From positions 1 to 39,938 of the forward strand of contig NZ_JAGGPK010000021.1 in assembly GCF_018613855.1 (NCBI RefSeq): a stretch of 39,938 nt of DNA, given 5' to 3'. The first letter of the stretch is position 1. Each line of letters begins with the position of its first letter. A program made the translations under genes and the position numbers. This document shows, piece after piece, positions 8,271 to 15,649 of the stretch. Origin of the DNA: Arthrobacter sp. ISL-30. Its GTDB lineage: Bacteria > Actinomycetota > Actinomycetes > Actinomycetales > Micrococcaceae. The notes under the pieces were generated by a model. The model saw nothing but the letters and a program-made list of their open reading frames with translations, had not been told where the DNA came from and ran no database searches.

Positions 8271-8894
8271 CTAGTGGATTATCGCCAGCAGGATGCCCAC
8301 CAGCACGAAGAGGCTGCCGAAGATCCGGTTGAGGACCTTCTGGCCATGCTCATTGTGTGTGAAACGCTGGAAGGAGCGGGCGGCAAGGGCGAAAAAGAAC
8401 CACATAACCGCAACGTCGATTGCTACTACTGTCGCACCGAACACAACGTACTGCTGGGCCAGGGGCTGTTCCGGGCGGATGAACTGGGGCGCGAAGGCGA
8501 GGAAGAAGACGATCGCCTTTGGATTGAGCAGGTTCACCCATACGCCTCGTTGGAACATCGACAGGGCGGGCTCGTTGCGGCGGGCTTCCACAGTCTCGTG
8601 GTCCAGGTCCGGCCGGTGCAGGAACTGGCGGATACCCAGATACACCAGGTAGGCCGCGCCTGCATAGCGGATGACGTTGAAGACCACCGGAGAGCCCGAG
8701 ACCAGGACGCCGACGCCGAGCGCCACGATGAGGATGTGAATTACCAGGGCGGCCTGCTGGCCCAGGATGCCCCAGAGGGAGCGGCGGAAGCCTGAGTTCA
8801 GCGAGTTGCTCATGGTGAAGATGGCCCCGGCTCCGGGTGTGAAACTGATCAGGGCGCCGGCGCCGAGGAGGGCCAGCCAAAGCGAAAACTGCAC
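8271..8894 (-). CDS. LysE/RhtB-family amino-acid exporter
   Basis: A 207-residue membrane protein with five or six hydrophobic helices and the LysE-family layout. It has an N-terminal helix with FTPGAGAIF, a G..GQ..AL motif in helix 2 (LWGILGQQAAL), and the loop RGVWVNLLNPKAIVFF, whose NPKA is diagnostic. Family members export lysine, arginine, threonine, homoserine or related compounds using the proton gradient; the substrate cannot be told from sequence. The start is a GTG with TAAGCT (8901-8906) 6 nt before it, so the mRNA is probably leaderless. LysE genes often sit beside a LysR-type activator gene, but none is present here. Confidence 0.88.
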   Translation of the reverse strand: MQFSLWLALLGAGALISFTPGAGAIFTMSNSLNSGFRRSLWGILGQQAALVIHILIVALGVGVLVSGSPVVFNVIRYAGAAYLVYLGIRQFLHRPDLDHETVEARRNEPALSMFQRGVWVNLLNPKAIVFFLAFAPQFIRPEQPLAQQYVVFGATVVAIDVAVMWFFFALAARSFQRFTHNEHGQKVLNRIFGSLFVLVGILLAIIH

Positions 8895-8966
8895 CGATCA
8901 AGCTTATGCCCGTTCCTGCAGTGGTCGGTGACGAGGTGCCGCCAGCTGAAAGGGATGCCGGGAATC

Positions 8967-9422
8967 TTAACCGCATACGCCGATTTTCGAATGCACCCAG
9001 TGGGTCATGGTCCGGGGCAGATCCTTGTGGGACGGATATTGGTCAAAATAGGAATGCGCCATTGCGGACATGTATCCGGTTTCATCGATGCCAAAGTGGC
9101 CAATCATGTGGACGCCCTGTTTCTCCGTCTCTTCCGCCAGAAGCCGCGCCTCGACGAGGATCGGATCGTCATAACTGTTCTCGCACCAGATTCCGGCGTG
9201 GGCTATCGCGAAGTACTTGGTCCATTTGGGATCGAATGCGTTCAGAATCGCATCGCGAAAAGGTTCCAAGGTCCCCGCAAACTCGTCACTGACGACTTCA
9301 ATGGTGTCCAGTTGCATCTCACTGTCCAGGCCCATCACGACGAGCCGGGGGAGGAGGTACCCGTCCGGGACTATGAAGGGCCGGGCGATAAGCTGAAAGT
9401 CAAAACCTGCCTGGATAATCAT
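8967..9422 (-). CDS. RadC/JAB-like protein with degenerate metal site
   Basis: A 151-residue protein I do not recognise by name, but its layout follows the RadC JAB domain. LVVMGLDSEMQLDTIEVV (27-44) matches the RadC strand LDxxNRL. FRDAILNAF (55-63) matches the 'PREVFKEAL' helix. FAIAHAGIWCEN (71-82) occupies the place of the HNHPSG loop, acidic DDP (85-87) that of the metal-binding Asp, and GVHMIGHFGIDETGYMSA (103-120) that of GIxLLDHxIIGxxxYxS. H75 is present, but the second histidine of HxH is a glycine (G77), so a canonical JAMM zinc site is not formed. I infer a non-catalytic or altered JAB fold. The gene stands alone; no toxin, repair or mobile-element partner is visible. Confidence 0.45.
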   Translation of the reverse strand: MIIQAGFDFQLIARPFIVPDGYLLPRLVVMGLDSEMQLDTIEVVSDEFAGTLEPFRDAILNAFDPKWTKYFAIAHAGIWCENSYDDPILVEARLLAEETEKQGVHMIGHFGIDETGYMSAMAHSYFDQYPSHKDLPRTMTHWVHSKIGVCG

Positions 9423-9470
9423 GCTTCGAGGCTATTCCCGGCCCTTCGAGCGGTGAACAGCCGGGCATCG

Positions 9471-10748
9471 CTATGTGGATAAATCACCAAGTCTCGTCGC
9501 CCGCAGCAGGAGGTATTGCCGCTCCTGCAGGCTCGCGGTCTTGCCGGCGGCCTTAATATAGCACAGGCGTGCTTCTTTGATATCGCCGGCCATCTCCAAC
9601 AGGTGTCCGCGAACGGCGTCGAGCCGGTGTGTCTGCGCCAGGTCATCATCCAGCCCCTCCAGCAGGCTCAGGCCGGCACGCGGTCCCGATGCCATCGCAA
9701 CAGCAACGGCACGGTTGAGGGTCACTACGGGACCGGGCGCCATCGCCTCAAGGACGGTGTAGAGGGCGACGATCTGCGTCCAGTCTGTTTCCTCTGCTGT
9801 GGCAGCCTCGGCATGCACGGCAGCGATGGCCGCCTGGAGTTGGTAGGGGCCGGCCTGTCCTGGTCGCAACACTGACGCCAGCAAGGCAAGCCCCTCCCCA
9901 ATCTGGTCGCGGTTCCACAGGCCGCGATCCTGCTCGGCGAGGGGCACCGGCAGGCCATCCGAATCCACCCGCACGGCTCGGCGGGAATCCGTCAGCAGCA
10001 TCAGGGCCAGTAATCCGCCCACCTCCCGTTCGTGGGGGAGGAGGGTGTACAGCACGCGGGCAAGGCGGATCGCCTCGGTAGTGAGCTCCTGGCGCTGCAT
10101 CAATGGGCCCGAGCTAGCGGCGTAGCCCTCGTTGAAGATCAGGTACAGCACGTGAAGTACGACGCCGAGCCGCGCCTGCCGCTCGGATTCCGGCGGCGGC
10201 TCGAACCGGGCGCCGGCCTTCCGGATGGCCTGCTTCGCCCGACTGATGCGCTGGCCCATGGTCGCTTCGGGGACCAGGAAGGCGCTGGCGATTTCCGCCG
10301 TCGTCAGCCCTCCTACTGCCCTGAGCGTCAGTGCCAGCTGGGACGGAGCGGAAAGGGCCGGATGGCAGCACAGGTAGATGAGCGTCAGGGTGTCATCGAC
10401 GCCGACGCTTGGCTGGGCATCGACCTCGCCTAGCGCCCCGTCGTCGGCTTTCACAGGTAGTGGTTCGAGGGCTGCGGCGCGCTCCTCGCGGTCCCGCCGG
10501 GCGCTTTCGCTGCGCCACTCATCCACGAGGCGCCGGCTGGCAACGGTCAGCAGCCATGCCTTCGGATTGGCAGGCAGCCCCTCGGAGGGCCAACGCAGGG
10601 CTGCTTCCAGGAGCGCCTCCTGAACGGCGTCTTCGCAGGCGGTGAACTGGCCATACTTCCGGGCGAGCACCCCAAGGACCTGCGGCGCAAGGGTGCGCAG
10701 CAGGTCCTCGAAAGTGTCGGCGGGAGCGGTTCCGGAAGCACCAGCCAT
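9471..10748 (-). CDS. ECF42-type RNA polymerase sigma factor with C-terminal TPR extension
   Basis: A 425-residue sigma factor. Residues 1-75 carry sigma region 2 (ACEDAVQEALLEAALRWP, then NPKAWLLTVASRRLVDEWR). Residues of about 115-170 carry sigma-4 (LTLRAVGGLTTAEIASAF, then PEATMGQRISRAKQAIRKAG). A long C-terminal helical region (about 190-420) includes LYLIFNEGY and VVTLNRAVAVAMASGP, characteristic of the SigJ-like/ECF42 group, whose TPR-like tail replaces a separate anti-sigma factor. The YCII gene ends 3 bp before this ATG, and the GGAGG for this gene lies inside the end of that gene. ECF42 factors usually control their DGPF/YCII partners. A matching promoter is visible upstream of the pair. 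Confidence 0.9.
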   Translation of the reverse strand: MAGASGTAPADTFEDLLRTLAPQVLGVLARKYGQFTACEDAVQEALLEAALRWPSEGLPANPKAWLLTVASRRLVDEWRSESARRDREERAAALEPLPVKADDGALGEVDAQPSVGVDDTLTLIYLCCHPALSAPSQLALTLRAVGGLTTAEIASAFLVPEATMGQRISRAKQAIRKAGARFEPPPESERQARLGVVLHVLYLIFNEGYAASSGPLMQRQELTTEAIRLARVLYTLLPHEREVGGLLALMLLTDSRRAVRVDSDGLPVPLAEQDRGLWNRDQIGEGLALLASVLRPGQAGPYQLQAAIAAVHAEAATAEETDWTQIVALYTVLEAMAPGPVVTLNRAVAVAMASGPRAGLSLLEGLDDDLAQTHRLDAVRGHLLEMAGDIKEARLCYIKAAGKTASLQERQYLLLRATRLGDLST

Positions 10749-10751
10749 AGG

Positions 10752-11111
10752 CTAGACCTCCGGCGGTCCGTCAGGGACGCGGCGAAGTTCCACCACTCCC
10801 GAATACTTCACAATGCTGGAGCAGATCTCGATCGCCCGCTCCTCGCTGGCTACGTCAACCACCCAGTAGCCGATCAGGGACTCCTTGGACTCGGCGTACG
10901 GCCCATCGGTGGTGATGACGCCGTCGGGAGTCTGCTTGACCAGCTTGGCGGTGCTGCCGTCGGCGAGGCCGGCGTTGAAAACAAGCTCGCCGGAGTCGCT
11001 CAGATCCTTGTCGATCTGGGTCATGAACCCGATCATTTCCTTGACCCATTCGGGGTCGGCAGTTTCCATCATGCCCTCGGCCGAACCGAACATCATGATC
11101 ATGTATTTCAT
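10752..11111 (-). CDS. DGPF/YCII-domain protein, partner of the ECF42 sigma factor
   Basis: A 119-residue cytoplasmic protein with the YCII-like alpha-beta barrel and the hallmark motif TTDGPYAESKESLIGYW (about residues 66-82). N-terminal MKYMIMMFGS is typical of these paired proteins. The biochemical role is not established; genes of this type are the main genomic partners and targets of ECF42 sigma factors, and stress or antibiotic-linked roles have been suggested. It is first in a two-gene operon with the sigma factor, with an AAGGAG ribosome-binding site before the ATG and an ECF42-like promoter about 50-75 bp upstream. Confidence 0.88.
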   Translation of the reverse strand: MKYMIMMFGSAEGMMETADPEWVKEMIGFMTQIDKDLSDSGELVFNAGLADGSTAKLVKQTPDGVITTDGPYAESKESLIGYWVVDVASEERAIEICSSIVKYSGVVELRRVPDGPPEV

Positions 11112-11160
11112 CTCGAACTCCTTATGAAGGGGCCTCCCCTGTGGATGCCTTCATGAATGG

Positions 11161-11187
11161 GTCGGAGCTGTTGCCCGGATTTCGACA
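11161..11187 (-). promoter_or_regulatory. ECF42-type promoter of the YCII-sigma operon
   Basis: On the minus strand, TGTCGA (11187-11182) is followed after 17 bp by CGAC (11164-11161). Published ECF42 target promoters have TGTCGA at -35 and a CGA/TC-type -10, so this fits autoactivation by the sigma factor encoded second in the operon. Transcription would start near 11153, leaving a leader of about 40 nt before the YCII start. Confidence 0.65.
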
Positions 11188-11247
11188 CGGCAGCTGAAAA
11201 GGTTCCGCACCGAAAAATTCTTCCGAAACGTCCCCAGCCGAAGGCGG

Positions 11248-12063
11248 TCAGGCCCGGGCAATTACTTCGCCGTTGGGGATCAGGAACCAGCCGTCGTCGG
11301 TGGATCCCCAGCGGTGCCAGCCCGCTGCGATCCGTGCCAGCTCGGCCTCGTTGGCGAAGCCGTACTTGAGGGCCTGCTCCGCGAAAGCCGAGTGCAGCAC
11401 GCGCTCTCCCCAGACGCGAGCCTGCCACCGCCGCTGCTGCACGGTGGCATAGAGCCAGTTGCTGCTGCTGGGTGCGACGTCGGTGAAGCCCGCCTGCTGC
11501 GCCCAGGACACAAGCCGCCGGCCGGCGTCGGGCTCGGCGCCGTTCTTCCGGGCAATCCGTTGGTAGAGCTCCATCCACTCGTCCAGTTCCGGAATTTCGG
11601 GGTACCAGCTCATGCCATGGAAGTCCGCGTCGCGGACGGCGACGATTGCTCCGGCCTTGGCAACACGCCGCATTTCCCGCAGTGCGGCCACGGGATCGGT
11701 GAGGTGCTGCAGCACCTGGTGGGCATGGACCAGGTCAAACGATTCGTCTTCGAAGTCGAGGTCGTAGATGTTGCCGGTGCGGAACTCGACGTTCTCCACG
11801 CCGCGCTCCTTCGCCAGCTCGGACGCCTGGCCCACGATATCCGCCGAACGGTCGAGCCCGATCACCTTGGCCGGGGCCACGAGCTCAGCGAAATCGCATG
11901 TGATGCTGCCCGGCCCGCAGCCGACGTCGAGCACCGACGTGCCTGGGGTGAGATGCGGGATCACGAAGGCCGCGGAATTCTCCGCCGTCCTTGAAGCGTG
12001 GGCCCGCACAACGGACTCGTGGTGGCCGTGGGTGTAGACGTCTTCAGGCTTCTGCGCGTTCAT
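11248..12063 (-). CDS. Class I SAM-dependent methyltransferase (UbiE/Methyltransf_11 type)
   Basis: A 271-residue cytoplasmic enzyme. Motif I VLDVGCGPGS (44-53) binds S-adenosylmethionine, followed by an acidic strand-2 residue in VIGLDRSAD, GNIYDLDFEDESFD and VHAHQVLQHLTDPVAALREMRRV (motifs II-III). The C-terminal third (about 175-271), with several Trp residues and WYPEIPELDEWMELY, forms the substrate cap. Close relatives are annotated only as methyltransferase-domain proteins acting on small molecules, so no substrate is claimed. It lies downstream of the His-rich membrane protein on the same strand with 75 bp between them, too far for coupling but compatible with a shared transcript. Confidence 0.8.
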   Translation of the reverse strand: MNAQKPEDVYTHGHHESVVRAHASRTAENSAAFVIPHLTPGTSVLDVGCGPGSITCDFAELVAPAKVIGLDRSADIVGQASELAKERGVENVEFRTGNIYDLDFEDESFDLVHAHQVLQHLTDPVAALREMRRVAKAGAIVAVRDADFHGMSWYPEIPELDEWMELYQRIARKNGAEPDAGRRLVSWAQQAGFTDVAPSSSNWLYATVQQRRWQARVWGERVLHSAFAEQALKYGFANEAELARIAAGWHRWGSTDDGWFLIPNGEVIARA

Positions 12064-12138
12064 AGGGAAACGCTACCCCCAGTCGTGCTCCCTTGGGATG
12101 AAGCTGCGCGTCCGGCCTGCCCGTGGTGTTGCCCGGAA

Positions 12139-13245
12139 TCATCCACCGGCGCCGGCCGATCCCGCGTCCGCCGAACCGGACTGTGCTGCAGGGGCCCAGG
12201 TACTAAGGAGGGCAAGGCCCGCGGCTGCCGCTGCGCTGAGCACCACCGCCCCCAGCCAGAGCGATACGGGCCAGTGGATGCCGTCCGCCAGCGCGAAGGC
12301 CACGAGTTGGCCCGTCCACACCAGCACCGCTAGTCCTGCTGTGACCGCGGGCAGCCGTCGGCTTAGCCAGACCCGTGGCAGCCAGGTAAGCACGAGATCC
12401 GCTACGACTGCGGCCACAGTTGCTCCGACAGCTCCGGCGACGGTCGTGGGGCGGAAGCCCACCATCCCGACGGGCAGCCAGGCGACAGCCATGACGAGCA
12501 TCGTGACAACCCCGCGCGGAGGGCGCCTGGCCGCGGACAGCGTAAAAAGAAAGGGAGCGACGATCAACGCGGTGGTCAGCAGGTAACTTGCCAGGCTGAT
12601 GACCACCGGCATCTCCGACTGTATGCGGCCGGGACTATCTACCGGCATGGGGATGAAGAGGGCTGTCGGCCCCAACCGGACGAAGGCCGAACAGTAGATG
12701 AGGAAGAATGCACCCAGCCCGGTCATCAGGACGACGGCGAGAAGCGCCGCCGTCGTCCACTCAAAATCGCCAGCCCGGCCGGCTGAACGTGCCCGGCCGG
12801 CCGACCGTGCGCTCCGGACCGAGGTGCCCAGGATAAGGAAGAGGCTGAACCCCAGCAACAGGTGCGTCGGACTGACCAGGGCATCGAGGGATATCTCGAG
12901 GCCCAGGGTCTCGTGCCATAGCAAGTCTAGGCCGCCGGCAACGGCAAAGAGGACTACGCCCACCACCGTCCCCCGATAGCCGGCAGGAATGGATGCCCGG
13001 AGCGGCCGTCCCGGCGTCCGATTTCGCCAGATCACCGCGGCCGTCCAGAGTGCCGTGACTGCCATGCCGGAGTAAAGAGCCATGTGCCAGGGCGTGAAAA
13101 ACGTCTCCAGCCCAGGGACGTTCAGGTGTGCCCAGCCGTCCAGGAAAACGGCCAGCAGCAGCCATAGACCCAGCAGCTCCGTCACCAGATCGCGGAATCT
13201 ATTCGTCTTAACGTCGCCGCGTGCCGTGTCGATCATCCTGGCCAT
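12139..13245 (-). CDS. Polytopic membrane protein with conserved His/Asp/Glu motifs, unknown family
   Basis: A 368-residue protein with about ten hydrophobic helices and a low-complexity Ser/Ala/Gly tail. Polar residues cluster at helix ends: DGWAHLN (D36, H40), FFTPWHMALYSG (H54), DLLWHETLGLE (D107, H111, E117) and SPTHLLLG (H128). This set recurs in a widespread actinobacterial family of unnamed membrane proteins and looks like a metal or haem site facing the membrane interface. That function is my inference. The linker RSARSAGRARSAGRAG contains a short Ser-Ala-Gly-Arg repeat. It is followed on the same strand by the methyltransferase gene. ATG 13236 is an alternative start. Confidence 0.6.
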   Translation of the reverse strand: MARMIDTARGDVKTNRFRDLVTELLGLWLLLAVFLDGWAHLNVPGLETFFTPWHMALYSGMAVTALWTAAVIWRNRTPGRPLRASIPAGYRGTVVGVVLFAVAGGLDLLWHETLGLEISLDALVSPTHLLLGFSLFLILGTSVRSARSAGRARSAGRAGDFEWTTAALLAVVLMTGLGAFFLIYCSAFVRLGPTALFIPMPVDSPGRIQSEMPVVISLASYLLTTALIVAPFLFTLSAARRPPRGVVTMLVMAVAWLPVGMVGFRPTTVAGAVGATVAAVVADLVLTWLPRVWLSRRLPAVTAGLAVLVWTGQLVAFALADGIHWPVSLWLGAVVLSAAAAAGLALLSTWAPAAQSGSADAGSAGAGG

Positions 13246-13275
13246 CTTCCGGATTGTTGCGCCGCCCCTGTGGCT

Positions 13276-14517
13276 TTAGCCGATCGGCTGTGGCGTGACA
13301 GCCCGATGCCGATAGGCCGCCAGGAACGACGCGATTCTCCGCACGGCCTCCTCGATGTCTTCCACCGCGGGCAGGATCACGAAGCGGAAGTGGTCCGGGA
13401 CCGGCCAATTAAAGGCTGTGCCATGCGAAACCAGGATCTTCTGCTCCTGCAACAGGTCCATGACGAACTGCTCGTCGCTCTCGATGGGATAGATTTCGGG
13501 GTCCAGCCGGGGGAACAGATACATGGCTCCAGCCGCCGGGACACAGCTGACTCCGGGGATCGCGGTGAGGAGCCTCCACGCCAGGTCCCGCTGCTCGCGG
13601 AGCCGGCCGCCGGGGCGGATGAGTTCCTCGATGCTCTGGTAGCCGCCCAGGCAGGTCTGGATGGCATGCTGTGCCGGGACATTGGCACAGAGCCGCAGCG
13701 AAGCGAGCAGTTCGAGGGCCTCCCGGTATTCCGCCGTAGCCACACGCGGGCCAGTGATTGCAACCCAGCCAGCACGATAGCCAGGCATGCGGTACGCCTT
13801 GGAGAGACCGCTGAAGGTCAGGACACAGACGTCGTCCGCCACTGCGGCTGTGTGGATGTGGACGGCGTCCTCGTAGCGGATCTTTTCGTAGATTTCGTCG
13901 GAGAACAGGACGAGGTCATGCCTGCGCGCGAGCTCCGCGAACTGTTCCAGGATGTGCCGCGGGTAGACGGCGCCGGTGGGATTGTTCGGGTTGATGATCA
14001 CGATGGCCCGGGTGCGCTCGGTGATCTTGGCCTCGACGTCGGCCATGTCAGGCCACCACTGCTGGCTCTCGTCACACAGGTAGTGCACGGGCTTCCCGCC
14101 GGTCAGGGTAACCGCCGCAGTCCACAGCGGATAGTCCGGGGCGGGGATGAGGACCTCGTCGTCGTTCTCCATAAAGGCCTGCAGCGTCATGGAGATCAGT
14201 TCGCTCACGCCGTTGCCGAGGAAGATATCCTCCACGCCGATGGTCATGAGGCCCTTGGTCTGGTAGTACTGCGAGATCGCGGTCCGCGCGGTGAAGATGC
14301 CCTTGGAATCGCTGTAGCCTTGTGCGCCCCGCAAGTGATGGATCATGTCCACGACGACGGACTCCGGCGCCTCCAGCCCGAACGGTGCGGTATCCCCAAG
14401 GTTCATCTTGAGGAGCCTGTGTCCCTCGGCCTCCATGGTCTTGGCCGCCTGGAGGATGGGGCCGCGGAGTTCGTAGCGGACGTTCTGGAGTTTGCTGGAG
14501 TGTTGCATCGGGCGCAT
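13276..14517 (-). CDS. alaA: AlaA-type glutamate-pyruvate aminotransferase
   Basis: A 413-residue fold-type-I PLP aminotransferase, very close in motif order to E. coli AlaA. It has SSKLQNVRYELRGP at the N-terminus, the GYSDSKGI segment, VIINPNNPTGAVY, FSDEIYEKI and SGLSKAYRMPGYRAGW with the PLP lysine (K240, counted from the ATG at 14517). CANVPAQHAIQT and the C-terminal GTAFNWPVPDHFR follow. It should interconvert pyruvate plus glutamate with alanine plus 2-oxoglutarate. A TTG two codons upstream is an alternative start. It stands alone, 66 bp downstream of the orphan Pvc16-like gene. Confidence 0.9.
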   Translation of the reverse strand: MRPMQHSSKLQNVRYELRGPILQAAKTMEAEGHRLLKMNLGDTAPFGLEAPESVVVDMIHHLRGAQGYSDSKGIFTARTAISQYYQTKGLMTIGVEDIFLGNGVSELISMTLQAFMENDDEVLIPAPDYPLWTAAVTLTGGKPVHYLCDESQQWWPDMADVEAKITERTRAIVIINPNNPTGAVYPRHILEQFAELARRHDLVLFSDEIYEKIRYEDAVHIHTAAVADDVCVLTFSGLSKAYRMPGYRAGWVAITGPRVATAEYREALELLASLRLCANVPAQHAIQTCLGGYQSIEELIRPGGRLREQRDLAWRLLTAIPGVSCVPAAGAMYLFPRLDPEIYPIESDEQFVMDLLQEQKILVSHGTAFNWPVPDHFRFVILPAVEDIEEAVRRIASFLAAYRHRAVTPQPIG

Positions 14518-14583
14518 GCTCAATCATTTCATGGGTTGATGGCTATGCACGCACCCGGATAGTCGCCCATGGTGCGCTCCGTT

Positions 14584-15246
14584 TCATTCCCACCGGAGGA
14601 TGACCGGCAGGCTGCCGGTACTGGCAGAGACCTCACGTTCCGTGCCGCGGACTGCCACGGCAAAGTGCTGGATTTCGTCAGCCGAGGCCAGGACCTCGAA
14701 GTGGCCAGTGGCGTCACTGACGACGGCGGTGGCGGACGAATGGGCGCGGATGTAGGCATTGGGGATGCCCTTGTTATGGACATCCACAAGCCGGCCATGA
14801 ATGCGGCGGGGCACGTTCGTGGTTGCGACGAGCGGTTCGAGGACCGGCGGACCGGCAGGTTCGTCGAAGCGCAAGGCCACCGGTACCCGCACCAGGAAAC
14901 CCATGCCCCGTCGAATGCTGGCTTGGTATTCTCCCGGCTCGAACTCGCCCTTGGACACAATGGAGTACTGGCTGTTGTGTTCCAGGGCCATAAGCAGTTG
15001 TTCCATGACGTCCAACTGCTTCGGCCCATGGCATTCGACGGCGACCTTAAGTTCGAGGTCGAGGACTGCATCGGCCCTGCGCGAGCGTCCCACCCTGTTG
15101 ACGGCGACTGCCCGGACCGTGACTGGGGCATCCGGCGAGGAACCGTCGTCGCTTTGCGAGCCGTCGTCGAAGCGCACTGATTCCGGGGAAGCGGCGTTGG
15201 AAAGTATCCCGAGCAGCTCGGTCAACGCTGATCGCACAATTCCCAC
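14584..15246 (-). CDS. Orphan protein: possible DUF4255/Pvc16-like N-terminus plus carboxypeptidase-regulatory-like domain
   Basis: A 220-residue protein of uncertain family. The N-terminal half (1-140) has an amphipathic start (SALTELLGILS), a strand-rich block ending in DAVLDLELKVAVECHG, a helix DVMEQLLMALEHN, and VRVPVALRFDEPAGPP. This order resembles DUF4255/Pvc16 proteins of contractile injection systems. The C-terminal part (about 148-215) is a carboxypeptidase-regulatory-like beta-sandwich: RIHGRLVDVHNKGIPNAYI, then SDATGHFEVLAS. DUF4255 proteins often carry such a domain, but no tail, sheath or baseplate gene is nearby. The start is a GTG with GGAG 7 nt upstream. I regard the family assignment as a hypothesis. 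Confidence 0.35.
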   Translation of the reverse strand: MGIVRSALTELLGILSNAASPESVRFDDGSQSDDGSSPDAPVTVRAVAVNRVGRSRRADAVLDLELKVAVECHGPKQLDVMEQLLMALEHNSQYSIVSKGEFEPGEYQASIRRGMGFLVRVPVALRFDEPAGPPVLEPLVATTNVPRRIHGRLVDVHNKGIPNAYIRAHSSATAVVSDATGHFEVLASADEIQHFAVAVRGTEREVSASTGSLPVILRWE

Positions 15247-15284
15247 GGTGACGCTCCAGTCTGCAAAATGGTCAGGAGCCGATG

Positions 15285-15339
15285 CCCCTTACGTTACTCC
15301 GGCGGCTGCCCGCACGTCACCGCTGCCAAGAGTAAGGGG
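15285..15339. repeat. Imperfect inverted repeat in the gap upstream of the TetR remnant
   Basis: CCCCTTAC (15285-15292) and GTAAGGGG (15332-15339) are perfect 8-bp inverted arms separated by 39 bp. The rest of 15247-15460 holds no gene I can support. Confidence 0.4.
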
Positions 15340-15460
15340 ACCGCATTGAAGGCACCGTAACGCGCGCCTCCCCTTAGCGCACTGACGTTGACGCCGCTGC
15401 GGTCGTCGCCGTCGAAGCCGCCTCTTCAGCACGCCACCAGGCGACTGTTGCCGCAGCAGC

Positions 15461-15609
15461 CTCATCGAGCGCGGTGTGCTCGTGTGGACGTCGGTATTTG
15501 GGCCATCAGTTTTGAGGTTTTTGGCCAATACGGACCGGGCACCTTCTCAGCACGGGACGAGCTTTTTGAGCACCAGTTGGCTGTGCTCGACGGCATCATT
15601 GGGCTCTAG
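15461..15609 (+). pseudogene. Frameshifted remnant of a TetR/AcrR regulator C-terminus
   Basis: Two adjoining frames together read LIERGVLVWTSVFG, then AISFEVFGQYGPGTF..FFEHQL-like residues to a TAG stop at 15607-15609. This is the helix pair near the C-terminus of many TetR regulators (W..VFG.ISFE.FGQ). The frames join at the GGG at 15500-15502: one added G would make them continuous, so a one-base deletion in a G-run is the likely lesion. I cannot recognise a TetR HTH between 15247 and 15460, so the 5' part is lost or scrambled. It ends 40 bp before the MpaB-type gene on the same strand. Confidence 0.55.
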
Positions 15610-15649
15610 CCTGGCGAAGGGTGGGTGCCGATGCAGGTAGGGTGTCTGA

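Noticed and set aside
8967..9422. Toxin-antitoxin module
   Set aside because: The gene stands alone, with 48 bp and 72 bp to neighbours of unrelated function, and lacks toxin or antitoxin motifs.
13270..14562. Long open frame (430 codons) opposite the AlaA aminotransferase
   Set aside because: Composition is Gly/Arg/Asp-rich noise, and the minus strand encodes a conserved enzyme over the same span.
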